Source: an uncultured Clostridia bacterium (GTDB lineage: Bacteria; Bacillota; Clostridia; Oscillospirales; Ruminococcaceae). Taken from it: a stretch of DNA of 10,077 nt. Both the position numbers and the translations under genes were made by a program. The stretch is from the NCBI GenBank assembly GCA_947624425.1, contig CANQKG010000035.1, positions 1-10,077 of the forward strand, given 5' to 3'. This document shows, piece after piece, positions 1 through 5,204 of the stretch. Numbering within the stretch: the stretch's first letter is position 1; the number at the start of each line of letters is the position of its first letter. The notes beneath the pieces are model-generated. The model did not search any database. It had not been told where the DNA came from and saw only the letters and a program-made list of their open reading frames with translations.

Positions 1-716
1 TCGCGGTGGACTGCATTACGGAATTTTTGGCCGATCACGAGCTGTTGGTATTCCTTGTCGTGTTCGACAAATCGTCCTTCCAAATCAGTGAGAAGCTCTT
101 TGCGGATATCACCGCCTTTATCGACGATAAGTATGTCGATACCAATTTCATCTTCCGGCGCACTCAGCGAGATGCAGGGGGTGAGAGTACCTTTTTAGGA
201 ACATCAGAAATCCTTCCTCCGAAAGAGACAGATCACGCCGCGCGGTCGGCAGAATTGTTCCCGGACGACGCGGTGCTGCCGGATTTTCGCACGGAGCCGC
301 CCGTCGCCGCGAAGACGACCGCCCCTCCAGCCATGCAGACGGTGACATTTTCTCTGGAGGATGCGCTGAAGCGCGAAGACGAGAGCTTTTCCCAGATGCT
401 GCTGCGGAAGATCGACGAGAAGGGCATGACCGACGCGGAGTGCTATAAAAAGGCCAACATCGACCGGAAGCTCTTCTCCAAGATACGCGGCGACGTACAC
501 TATAAGCCCAGCAAGGCCACGGCCCTGGCCTTTGCCATCGCCTTGGAGCTTCCCCTGGGGGAGACGAAGGATATGCTGGCAAAAGCCGGCTATGCCCTGT
601 CCCCGGCCAGCAAAGCGGACGTGATCGTGGAGTATTTCATCCGCAAGGGCAATTACAACATATTTGAGATCAACGAGGCGCTGTTCGCCTTCGATCAGAC
701 ACTGCTGGGAGCGTGA
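1..716 (+). CDS. Macro-domain (ADP-ribose-binding) protein with C-terminal HTH-like domain, 5'-truncated
   Basis: The reading frame is open to the window edge (first full codon at base 3), so the N-terminus and most of the macro domain lie upstream. The first ~45 visible residues (AVDCITEFLADHEL, then LVVFDKSSF and AFIDDKYVD) match the last strand-helix of macro-domain proteins, which bind or hydrolyse ADP-ribose and O-acetyl-ADP-ribose. A low-complexity linker rich in Pro/Ala follows (about bases 170-340). Then comes a compact helical domain (bases ~350-700; DRKLFSKIRGD, KPSKATALAFAIALEL, ETKDMLAKAGYAL). I read this as XRE-like, because its helix-turn-helix rhythm resembles small DNA-binding repressors. 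That domain is known fused to macro domains in Firmicutes, but its ligand is not known to me. It ends in TGA. A VWA gene follows 93 bases downstream on the same strand, so co-function is plausible. Catalytic activity cannot be judged without the missing N-terminus. Confidence 0.8.
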   Translation, partial: AVDCITEFLADHELLVFLVVFDKSSFQISEKLFADITAFIDDKYVDTNFIFRRTQRDAGGESTFLGTSEILPPKETDHAARSAELFPDDAVLPDFRTEPPVAAKTTAPPAMQTVTFSLEDALKREDESFSQMLLRKIDEKGMTDAECYKKANIDRKLFSKIRGDVHYKPSKATALAFAIALELPLGETKDMLAKAGYALSPASKADVIVEYFIRKGNYNIFEINEALFAFDQTLLGA

Positions 717-760
717 TTTGTCGCTTTCAAGGCGACCAATTCATCGGATGAAAGCCTTAT

Positions 761-797
761 CATAAAATCACAAGGTCGAAAGGCCAAAGATTTTATG
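761..797 (+). promoter_or_regulatory. Inverted repeat ahead of the VWA gene
   Basis: Perfect 9-base arms CATAAAATC (761-769) and GATTTTATG (789-797) are separated by 19 bases. The right arm ends on the first base of the VWA gene's Shine-Dalgarno site (GGAGGG, 797-802). It could be an operator for a dimeric repressor or an RNA hairpin that limits ribosome access. The arms are AT-rich and the loop is long, so a weak structure or chance cannot be excluded. Confidence 0.35.
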
Positions 798-809
798 GAG
801 GGATTTCAG

Positions 810-1466
810 ATGAAAAACGAAAAGAAAAACAACACGACAGAGCTGGTCTTCATTCTCGACCGCAGCGGCTCGATGGCAGGACTGGAGAGCGACACCATCG
901 GCGGGTTCAACGCGCTGATTGAAAAGCAGCGGAAAGAGGATGGCGCGTGCTATGTTTCCACCGTTCTCTTTGACAATGAGAGCGAGGTGCTGCACGATCG
1001 CATTCCGCTTGCTAAGGTGCCGAAGATGACCGAGGCGGATTACACTGTCCGGGGCTGCACGGCGCTGATTGACGCGATCGGCGACGCGATCCGCCACATC
1101 GGGAATATCCACAAATACGCCCGCCCGGAGGACGTCCCGGCGCACACCATGTTCGTCATCACCACCGACGGGATGGAAAACGCCAGCCACCGGTATGCGA
1201 GCGATGAGGTCAAACGGATGATCGAGCGGCAGAAGGAACGGTACGGCTGGGAGTTTCTCTTTATCGGCGCGAATATCGACGCAGTGGAAACAGCGAAGCA
1301 TATCGGAATCGGCCGTGACCGGGCGGTCAACTACCGTGCCGATCATCAGGGCACACAGGTGGTATATGAAACGGTGTGCGAAACGGTCGGTATGCTCCGC
1401 CATGATGCGCCGATCGCCGCAGATTGGGGCAAAAACATCGAGGACGACCACAAAAACAGGAAGTGA
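810..1466 (+). CDS. VWA-domain protein with intact MIDAS metal site
   Basis: A 218-residue soluble protein that is almost entirely one von Willebrand factor A domain. The metal-ion-dependent adhesion site is complete: DRSGS (Asp17, Ser19, Ser21), the conserved Thr84 in RGCTALIDA, and Asp120 in TTDGMEN. Such a site normally holds Mg2+ and grips an acidic residue of a protein partner. There is no signal peptide or membrane segment, so it should act in the cytoplasm. The start at 810 is preferred over the in-frame ATG at 795, because GGAGGG (797-802) sits 7 bases before 810 and would lie inside the gene with the earlier start. Single-domain VWA proteins of this sort (TerY-like) occur in bacterial stress clusters beside macro-domain, Ter, kinase and phosphatase genes. 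The macro-domain gene just upstream fits that pattern. The partner and exact role are unknown. Confidence 0.85.
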   Translation: MKNEKKNNTTELVFILDRSGSMAGLESDTIGGFNALIEKQRKEDGACYVSTVLFDNESEVLHDRIPLAKVPKMTEADYTVRGCTALIDAIGDAIRHIGNIHKYARPEDVPAHTMFVITTDGMENASHRYASDEVKRMIERQKERYGWEFLFIGANIDAVETAKHIGIGRDRAVNYRADHQGTQVVYETVCETVGMLRHDAPIAADWGKNIEDDHKNRK

Positions 1467-1602
1467 GAAACCGCCCGCAGTCGGGATTATCGAAAAACCG
1501 AAGGCCGCTATAGCCTTGATGCCATGCGAGGCACTTCTTTTCCGCTTACCGCAGCTTAGCCATGCTGCTCCTGCAAGCAGATACTTGCAACGGTGTGATT
1601 TA
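1467..1602. other. Dyad-rich non-coding stretch
   Basis: No credible gene lies between the VWA and cstA genes. The stretch holds three short inverted repeats in a row: AAGGC/GCCTT (1501-1505 and 1513-1517), GCAGC/GCTGC (1551-1555 and 1564-1568) and TGCAAG/CTTGCA (1572-1577 and 1584-1589, loop CAGATA). None is followed by a proper T-run, so there is no convincing intrinsic terminator for the VWA gene. TTGCAA at 1585-1590 could serve as a -35 box for cstA, with an extended -10 (TGT then GATAAC, 1603-1611) 15 bases downstream. That spacing is short and the promoter call is weak. Confidence 0.4.
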
Positions 1603-1625
1603 TGTGATAACATAATGTTGTCACA
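1603..1625. promoter_or_regulatory. 23-base near-perfect palindrome, candidate operator of cstA
   Basis: Arms TGTGATAACAT (1603-1613) and ATGTTGTCACA (1615-1625) flank a single central base at 1614 and match as inverted repeats at 10 of 11 positions. An extra TGTGAT copy lies just upstream at 1594-1599. It sits about 50 bases before the cstA start and overlaps the likely -10 region, as expected for a repressor operator. It is not a CRP site (TGTGA-N6-TCACA), because its TGTGA and TCACA are 13 bases apart. I do not recognise the cognate regulator. Confidence 0.45.
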
Positions 1626-1676
1626 ATAAGCCTCTGTGTAAGTATTCGGGGAAATACGGGAAGGAGAGAATCCCAT

Positions 1677-3128
1677 ATGGTTACATTTATCATCGGGCTG
1701 CTGCTGCTCGGCGGAGGCGGCGCGGCGTACGGCGCGCTGTGCAGCCGGATATTCCGCCCGGACGACAGGCAAACACCTGCGGTGCGTCTGAGAGACGGCG
1801 TGGATTTTGTCCCTATGAAAAAATGGAAAAACAGTCTGATCCAGCTTTTGAATATTGCGGGGACAGGCCCTATTCTCGGCCCGATACAGGGAATTTTATT
1901 CGGTCCGATCGCCTTTCTCACCATTCCGATCGGCTGTGTGATCGGCGGAGCGTTCCACGACTATATGAGCGGCATGATTTCGGTAAGAAACGACGGCGCG
2001 CAGATGCCGCAGCTGATCCGGCAGTTTTTGGGGAAGCACATTTATGCGGTCTACAATATCTTTGTGGGACTTCTGATGCTTCTGGTCGGAGCCGTGTTTA
2101 TCTATACGCCGGGTGATTTGTTTGTTCAGCAGATTCTGGGCGCAGACAACGGAATCACCAATCCCGTGGTGTGGATTGTATACGGTGCAATCTTCCTGTA
2201 TTATATCGTGGCCACGCTGTTCCCGATCGATAAAATCATCGGCAAGGTGTATCCGGTTTTCGGCGCGGTGCTGGTGCTGTCGGCCATCGGAGTGTTCGTC
2301 GGATTGCTGATCAAGGGCTACCCGCTGGACGAACTGTGGAACATCGGCGTCTGGGGCGTTCATCCTCAGGGACTGCACTTTATTCCGGTGTTCTTTGTGA
2401 CGGTTGCGTGCGGTATTGTTTCGGGCTTCCATTCCACCCAGTCCACACTGATTGCGCGGACAATGGAACATGAAAAGGAAGGGCGGATGACCTTCTACAA
2501 CATGATGATCGCGGAGGGCTTCATCGCCATGATCTGGGCGGCGGCCGCCATGGGTGTGATAAATCTGGGACTGGCAAATGCGGACGCCTCGGCGACGGAA
2601 GTGGTCGGAATTGTGGCAAAGAACCTGCTTGGCACAATAGGCGGGGTCATAGCGATTATCGGCGTCATTGTGCTGCCCATCACATCGGGAGATACGGCGC
2701 TGCGTTCCCTGCGGCTGATGGCGGCGGACGCGCTGCAGATCGACCAGACAAAAAAGAAAAACCGCCTTGCCGTGTCGCTGGTCATCTTTGCTCTTGTCGC
2801 GGCGCTGCTGATTTTCTCCAAGATGAATGCCGGCGGATTTAATGTGCTGTGGCGGTATTTCGCCTGGGCAAACCAGACGATTGCGGTATTTGCTTTTGCC
2901 ATGATCGCAGTTTATATGATGCAGCATAAACAGCCGTATGTTATGGCGCTGGCGCCGGGTATGTTTTATATGTTTGTCATTTCCAGCTTTATCTTAAACG
3001 CCGCCATCGGCTTTCATCTGCCGTGGACGGCCAGCTATGTTTTAGCGGGAGTGCTGACGCTCGCCTACGGCGCGGCGGTCGTGCTGTGCGGACAAAAAGG
3101 AAGGCTTTATAGTAAAAGCGACACATGA
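1677..3128 (+). CDS. cstA: CstA-family transporter (carbon starvation protein A type)
   Basis: A 483-residue polytopic inner-membrane protein, nearly all hydrophobic helices (about a dozen). It matches the CstA N-terminal domain in the block LLNIAGTGPILGPIQG, GPIAFLTIPIGCVIGGAFHD and MSGMISVRNDGAQMP (residues ~58-120). A later STQSTLIARTMEHE segment and an ITSGDTALRSLRL segment are also typical of the family. E. coli relatives CstA and BtsT carry pyruvate or peptides under starvation. The substrate here is unknown, though pyruvate is a fair guess. It is about 200 residues shorter than E. coli CstA (roughly 700), a short form common in Clostridia. The start at 1677 has AAGGAG (1661-1666) ten bases upstream. 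No sensor histidine kinase or response regulator such as BtsS/BtsR lies nearby; the palindrome at 1603-1625 may control it. The gene symbol marks family membership, not proven function. Confidence 0.88.
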   Translation: MVTFIIGLLLLGGGGAAYGALCSRIFRPDDRQTPAVRLRDGVDFVPMKKWKNSLIQLLNIAGTGPILGPIQGILFGPIAFLTIPIGCVIGGAFHDYMSGMISVRNDGAQMPQLIRQFLGKHIYAVYNIFVGLLMLLVGAVFIYTPGDLFVQQILGADNGITNPVVWIVYGAIFLYYIVATLFPIDKIIGKVYPVFGAVLVLSAIGVFVGLLIKGYPLDELWNIGVWGVHPQGLHFIPVFFVTVACGIVSGFHSTQSTLIARTMEHEKEGRMTFYNMMIAEGFIAMIWAAAAMGVINLGLANADASATEVVGIVAKNLLGTIGGVIAIIGVIVLPITSGDTALRSLRLMAADALQIDQTKKKNRLAVSLVIFALVAALLIFSKMNAGGFNVLWRYFAWANQTIAVFAFAMIAVYMMQHKQPYVMALAPGMFYMFVISSFILNAAIGFHLPWTASYVLAGVLTLAYGAAVVLCGQKGRLYSKSDT

Positions 3129-3218
3129 AACAGTGAAAGATATAATAGAACTAAGAAGCGTGTCAAGGATGAAACGGAAGCAGATACACGGATTCAGTTT
3201 TTCAGGGGATTAACGGGC

Positions 3219-3247
3219 TTGCAAAATACGATAGAAACTTGTATAAT
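3219..3247 (+). promoter_or_regulatory. Sigma-A-type promoter of the zinc-finger ORF-3 gene
   Basis: TTGCAA (-35, 3219-3224) and TATAAT (-10, 3242-3247) are separated by exactly 17 bases, with the gene starting 38 bases after the -10. The region between cstA and this promoter (3129-3218) is AT-rich and shows no gene and no clear terminator. Confidence 0.7.
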
Positions 3248-3284
3248 CAACGAATAGCCACATCAGAAAGGAGGAGCGATTGAA

Positions 3285-3965
3285 ATGGCCGCAATACCAA
3301 AAGGAAACTGCTATATTTGCGGAGCGCAGTTGGGCAAGCAGGCAATGAAAAACCATATTATGAAAGTTCATGCCTTTCACGAAGACGGTCAGATATGCCG
3401 ACTTTTGAAAATTGAGGGAGCTGATGATAAGAATTATTGGCTATATGTGGATGTACCTGCGACTTGCAGTCTGTCGGTAGTGGATACCTTTCTGCGCAAG
3501 ATCTGGCTGGATTGCTGTGGGCATATGAGCGCTTTCTTTGGCTCTGGATATACGCAAATCGGGAAGAAAACGAAACTGGGTGAGATTCCCGTGGGAGCCA
3601 AGCTCATACACGAGTACGATTTTGGCAGCACAACGGAATGTCTGATCACGGTCGTGGGAGATACGGTGCGCGAGAAGGGCAAGCGCGGCGTCAGACTTTT
3701 GGCCAGAAACATCCCCCCGGAGTTTATCTGCGGGGAATGCGGCGCCGCGGCGGAATGGATCTCCCCGGAGCGTGTTTACACGGAGGGCGATCCGTTTCTC
3801 TGTGATAAATGCTCCGAGGAGTTCGGCGATGGAATACTGCTTCCGGTCACAAATTCTCCCCGCATGGGCGTCTGCGGCTATTGTGGGGATCAGGACAGTT
3901 TCATTTTTGTTCGGCCAGAGGTCAAGAGTACAGAGACAGAAAAAGGAGTCTCCGCAAAGTCGTAG
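3285..3965 (+). CDS. Zinc-finger protein with a plasmid pRiA4b ORF-3-like domain
   Basis: A 226-residue soluble protein in three parts. Residues 9-29 form a C2H2-type zinc finger (Cys9, Cys12, His24, His29). Residues ~50-125 match the pRiA4b ORF-3-like fold: LYVDVPATCSLSVVDTFL, then a tryptophan/histidine segment, then EYDFGSTTE. Residues 149-200 hold three CxxC pairs (149/152, 173/176, 197/200) that could bind one or two metal ions. The biochemical role of the ORF-3 family is unestablished; the zinc fingers suggest nucleic-acid or protein binding. AAAGGAGG (3267-3274) supports the start. The gene has its own promoter and appears monocistronic, ended by the hairpin at 4084-4121. Its 5' half looks more AT-rich than its neighbours, which may hint at transfer. 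An exact inverted repeat crosses its stop codon. Confidence 0.82.
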   Translation: MAAIPKGNCYICGAQLGKQAMKNHIMKVHAFHEDGQICRLLKIEGADDKNYWLYVDVPATCSLSVVDTFLRKIWLDCCGHMSAFFGSGYTQIGKKTKLGEIPVGAKLIHEYDFGSTTECLITVVGDTVREKGKRGVRLLARNIPPEFICGECGAAAEWISPERVYTEGDPFLCDKCSEEFGDGILLPVTNSPRMGVCGYCGDQDSFIFVRPEVKSTETEKGVSAKS

Positions 3966-3977
3966 ACTTTGCGGAGA
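3949..3977. repeat. Perfect 13-base inverted repeat across a stop codon
   Basis: Arms TCTCCGCAAAGTC (3949-3961) and GACTTTGCGGAGA (3965-3977) pair perfectly round a 3-base loop, GTA. The TAG stop of the upstream gene (3963-3965) sits in the loop and first stem pair, so the last four sense codons lie in the left arm. No T-run follows on + strand, so it is not a standard terminator there. On - strand a five-T run begins only after CTCC. A short interspersed palindrome or an RNA 3'-end stabiliser are both possible. Confidence 0.7.
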
Positions 3978-4083
3978 TAAGGAGGAGCAGCGTAAAAGGT
4001 GAGCTTTTCGCGCTTGCGCGGAAAACGAGCAAAAGCGCTTGCGCCGACGCAGTGAAGAGTGAAAAAGTGAAAAGTGAAAAAGT
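3978..4083. repeat. Repeat-rich non-coding stretch with two GCGCTTGCGC copies and GTGAAAA units
   Basis: This is part of about 400 bases without a protein gene (3966-4369). The 10-mer GCGCTTGCGC occurs at 4010-4019 and again at 4035-4044. The first copy sits in a hairpin with outer arms TTTTC (4005-4009) and GAAAA (4021-4025). From 4052 onward there is a one-strand purine tract of short imperfect GTGAAAA-like units running into the terminator at 4084. No Shine-Dalgarno site followed by a plausible reading frame is visible. Confidence 0.55.
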
Positions 4084-4121
4084 AAAAATCGGCAGGCGTT
4101 GAAAAACGCCTGCCGATTTTT
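4084..4121. terminator. Bidirectional intrinsic terminator, 17-bp stem with GAAA tetraloop
   Basis: The left arm (4084-4100, AAAAATCGGCAGGCGTT) pairs perfectly with 4105-4121 round loop GAAA (4101-4104). The GC-rich core is flanked by five A on the left and five T on the right, so it can act on both strands. On + strand it ends transcription from the ORF-3 gene; on - strand it could stop read-through from the tRNA operon. Confidence 0.88.
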
Positions 4122-4209
4122 GTCTGGAGACTATAAAAAAGATTTTTTCGGCTTTTTGGTGGGGAGAGTTGAACTACTGCGTGGGCGGCGGGAGCCGCAG
4201 GCGCAGGGC

Positions 4210-4234
4210 GGAACTTTTGCAAAGCAAAAGTTTC
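4210..4234. repeat. Inverted repeat AACTTTTGC/GCAAAAGTT
   Basis: Perfect 9-base arms (4212-4220 and 4224-4232) surround loop AAA; one G-T and one G-C pair extend the stem to 4210-4234. Its design, CTTTTGC-AAA-GCAAAAG, parallels the palindrome at 4320-4338. Bases 4122-4209 between this and the terminator show no gene. Confidence 0.55.
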
Positions 4235-4259
4235 AACCGGAGACAAGGCGGACGCGGGG

Positions 4260-4289
4260 CCCCCGAAAAGCCGCAAGGCTTTTTTGGGG
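4260..4289. repeat. GCAA-tetraloop hairpin, possible weak + strand terminator
   Basis: AAAAGCC (4266-4272) pairs with GGCTTTT (4277-4283) round GCAA. After one G-T pair and one mismatch, CCCC (4260-4263) pairs with GGGG (4286-4289). Six T (4280-4285) follow the GGC on + strand, as in an intrinsic terminator, but the GC core is only three pairs and no + strand gene needs it here. Confidence 0.5.
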
Positions 4290-4319
4290 AGAGGAGGAGC
4301 GACGGCGTGAGTGAGAGAT

Positions 4320-4338
4320 GACTTTTCAAAGAAAAGTC
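4320..4338. repeat. Inverted repeat GACTTTTC/GAAAAGTC
   Basis: Perfect 8-base arms (4320-4327 and 4331-4338) surround loop AAA. The right arm shares three bases with the tRNA-operon terminator stem (4336-4344), so the two stems compete for those bases. Confidence 0.55.
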
Positions 4339-4368
4339 GTCGCGAACGATACTTGCGTCCGCGACGAC
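4327..4368 (-). terminator. Intrinsic terminator of the tRNA-Thr/tRNA-Tyr operon
   Basis: Read on - strand just after tRNA-Tyr: stem GTCGTCGCG (4368-4360), a 15-base loop, CGCGACGAC (4344-4336), then TTTTCTTT (4335-4328). The arms are perfect over nine GC-rich pairs and the T-tract is adjacent. The loop is longer than usual. Confidence 0.7.
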
Positions 4369-4369
4369 G

Positions 4370-4454
4370 TGGTGGGAGCGGGTGGATTCGAACCACCGAA
4401 GTCGAAGACAACAGATTTACAGTCTGCCCCCTTTGGCCACTCGGGAACACTCCC
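4370..4454 (-). tRNA. tRNA-Tyr (GTA)
   Basis: 85 bases including encoded CCA. The acceptor stem GGGAGTG (4454-4448) pairs with CGCTCCC (4380-4374), followed by ACCA (4373-4370). The anticodon is GTA (4420-4418) in CAGACTGTAAATCTG. The T-arm GGTGGTTCGAATCCACC and a long variable arm mark a class II tRNA, as expected for bacterial tRNA-Tyr. It lies 7 bases downstream of tRNA-Thr and is probably cut from the same transcript. Confidence 0.97.
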
Positions 4455-4461
4455 ATCTATA

Positions 4462-4537
4462 TGGAGCTGGTGGACGGACTTGAACCCCCGACCTGCTGAT
4501 TACAAATCAGCTGCTCTACCAACTGAGCTACACCAGC
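4462..4537 (-). tRNA. tRNA-Thr (TGT)
   Basis: 76 bases including encoded CCA. The acceptor stem GCTGGTG (4537-4531) pairs with CACCAGC (4472-4466), with TCCA at 4465-4462. The anticodon TGT (4504-4502) lies in loop TTTGTAA between stems GCTGA and TCAGC. The D-arm (AGCTCAGTTGGTAGAGC) and T-loop (TTCAAGT) are standard. It is the first gene of the two-tRNA operon. Confidence 0.97.
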
Positions 4538-4559
4538 ACATCCATCAGCAACGAATTAT

Positions 4560-4588
4560 AGTCTACCATACTCTCCCCCGTATGTCAA
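4560..4588 (-). promoter_or_regulatory. Promoter of the tRNA-Thr/tRNA-Tyr operon
   Basis: On - strand, consensus TTGACA (4588-4583), a 17-base spacer and TAGACT (4565-4560), about 22 bases before the tRNA-Thr 5' end. TATAAT follows at once, overlapping the last two bases of TAGACT, but its spacing to the -35 would be too long. A run of seven T at 4593-4599 (A on - strand) upstream may act as an UP element. Confidence 0.8.
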
Positions 4589-4644
4589 GGGATTTTTTTC
4601 GCCGTCCTCATCGACTGCCAAACGGATATTTTCCCATTTTCAAA

Positions 4645-4674
4645 TTGAGAAAACTGTGGTATCATATTTATAGT
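4645..4674 (+). promoter_or_regulatory. Probable promoter of the glutaredoxin-like gene
   Basis: TTGAGA (4645-4650), an 18-base spacer and TATAGT (4669-4674), 23 bases before the ATG at 4698. It is divergent from the tRNA promoter. The -10 choice is uncertain because the region is AT-rich. Confidence 0.5.
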
Positions 4675-4697
4675 ATCAACGGATCGGAGGGAGAAAG

Positions 4698-4982
4698 ATG
4701 AAAAAAGTGACCCTGTTTTATCTGGCGGATTGTCCGTATTGCCGTTATGCGAAGCGGGCGCTGGCGGAGCTGACGGAGGAAAACCCGACCTATGGGGAGC
4801 TCGAGGTGGAATGGGTGGAGGAAAGCCGCCGCCCGGAGATCGCGGCGCAGTACGACTATTACTATGTGCCGACCGTTTTCTATGGGAAAGAGAAGCTGTA
4901 TGAGGCGCACCCGTCCGAGGACTATGCGTCCTGCAAAAAGAACCTGAAATCGGCGCTGGATACCGTACTCGCGAAAGGGTAA
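4698..4982 (+). CDS. Glutaredoxin-like thioredoxin-fold protein with CPYC active site
   Basis: A 94-residue cytoplasmic protein. It opens with a beta strand (KKVTLFYLA) leading into the dithiol motif CPYC (Cys12, Cys15) and a long helix, and has a YVPTV segment with the cis-proline (Pro58) typical of the thioredoxin fold. Glutaredoxins reduce disulfides or carry Fe-S clusters. Clostridia often lack glutathione, so the reductant here may be thioredoxin reductase or another thiol; that is inference. GGAGGG (4686-4691) lies 6 bases before the ATG. Only 6 bases separate it from the next gene, which encodes a Cys-cluster protein, so the two are surely cotranscribed and may share a thiol or metal task. 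Confidence 0.82.
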   Translation: MKKVTLFYLADCPYCRYAKRALAELTEENPTYGELEVEWVEESRRPEIAAQYDYYYVPTVFYGKEKLYEAHPSEDYASCKKNLKSALDTVLAKG

Positions 4983-4988
4983 GGCGAT

Positions 4989-5204
4989 ATGAAGTCTATT
5001 TTGATCAAGGACACGACCAGAGAGGAACGGATCCGGATCGTGCAGCAGGCTTTGAATGTCTGCGGGAATGCCTGCGAGTTCTGTAACGGCTGTGATAACT
5101 TGGGCGGCGGCAGAGTGGAAACATTTTACCAGCCCTATATCGACGGTGAAAAGGAGATCGCGGAGCTAAACGCCGCCTATCATCGCAGCTTTGTGCGCGG
5201 ATAA
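4989..5204 (+). CDS. Small protein with a C-x3-C-x2-C-x2-C cluster, unknown function
   Basis: A 71-residue soluble protein with no family I can name with confidence. Four cysteines (25, 29, 32, 35) are packed in CGNACEFCNGC, followed by a Gly-rich turn and the sequence RVETFYQPYIDGE. The spacing suits binding of zinc or an Fe-S cluster, or multiple thiol exchange. The N-terminal 20 residues are a charged helix (TREERIRIVQQAL). There is no signal peptide or membrane segment. It follows the glutaredoxin-like gene by 6 bases and ends on a stop codon that is already part of the terminator stem. It may be the client or metal partner of the glutaredoxin, but nothing in the sequence proves it. Confidence 0.72.
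   Translation: MKSILIKDTTREERIRIVQQALNVCGNACEFCNGCDNLGGGRVETFYQPYIDGEKEIAELNAAYHRSFVRG

Noticed and set aside
148..582. Open frame of 144 codons on - strand over the macro-domain gene
   Set aside because: It is antisense to a clear coding frame, rich in Arg/Pro/Ser as GC-rich shadow frames are, and matches no family.
1603..1625. CRP- or FNR-type site
   Set aside because: TGTGA and TCACA are 13 bases apart, not 6, and the TTGAT-N4-ATCAA pattern of FNR is absent.
768..1772. Open frame of 334 codons on - strand over the VWA gene and the following gap
   Set aside because: It is antisense to a VWA gene with an intact MIDAS site and a good ribosome site; the translated product has no recognisable domain.
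1896..2927. Open frame of 343 codons on - strand inside cstA
   Set aside because: Composition rich in His/Gln/Arg/Asp is the reverse image of membrane-protein codons; cstA on + strand explains the region.
3949..4338. Insertion sequence or transposon end pair
   Set aside because: There is no transposase and no matching terminal repeats with target duplication; the palindromes are self-contained hairpins.
3949..4369. CRISPR array
   Set aside because: The inverted repeats differ in sequence and spacing, there are no regular spacers, and no cas gene is present.
3890..4456. Open frame of 188 codons on - strand running through the palindrome block and tRNA-Tyr
   Set aside because: It begins inside a tRNA gene and reads through terminators and repeats; the SGQRGQTVNLLSSTSVVRIHP-type start is a known artefact of translating tRNA genes.
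4311..4701. Short + strand frames over tRNA-Tyr and tRNA-Thr
   Set aside because: Their peptides (such as GWIRTTEVEDNRFTVCP) are antisense translations of tRNA sequence, not proteins.
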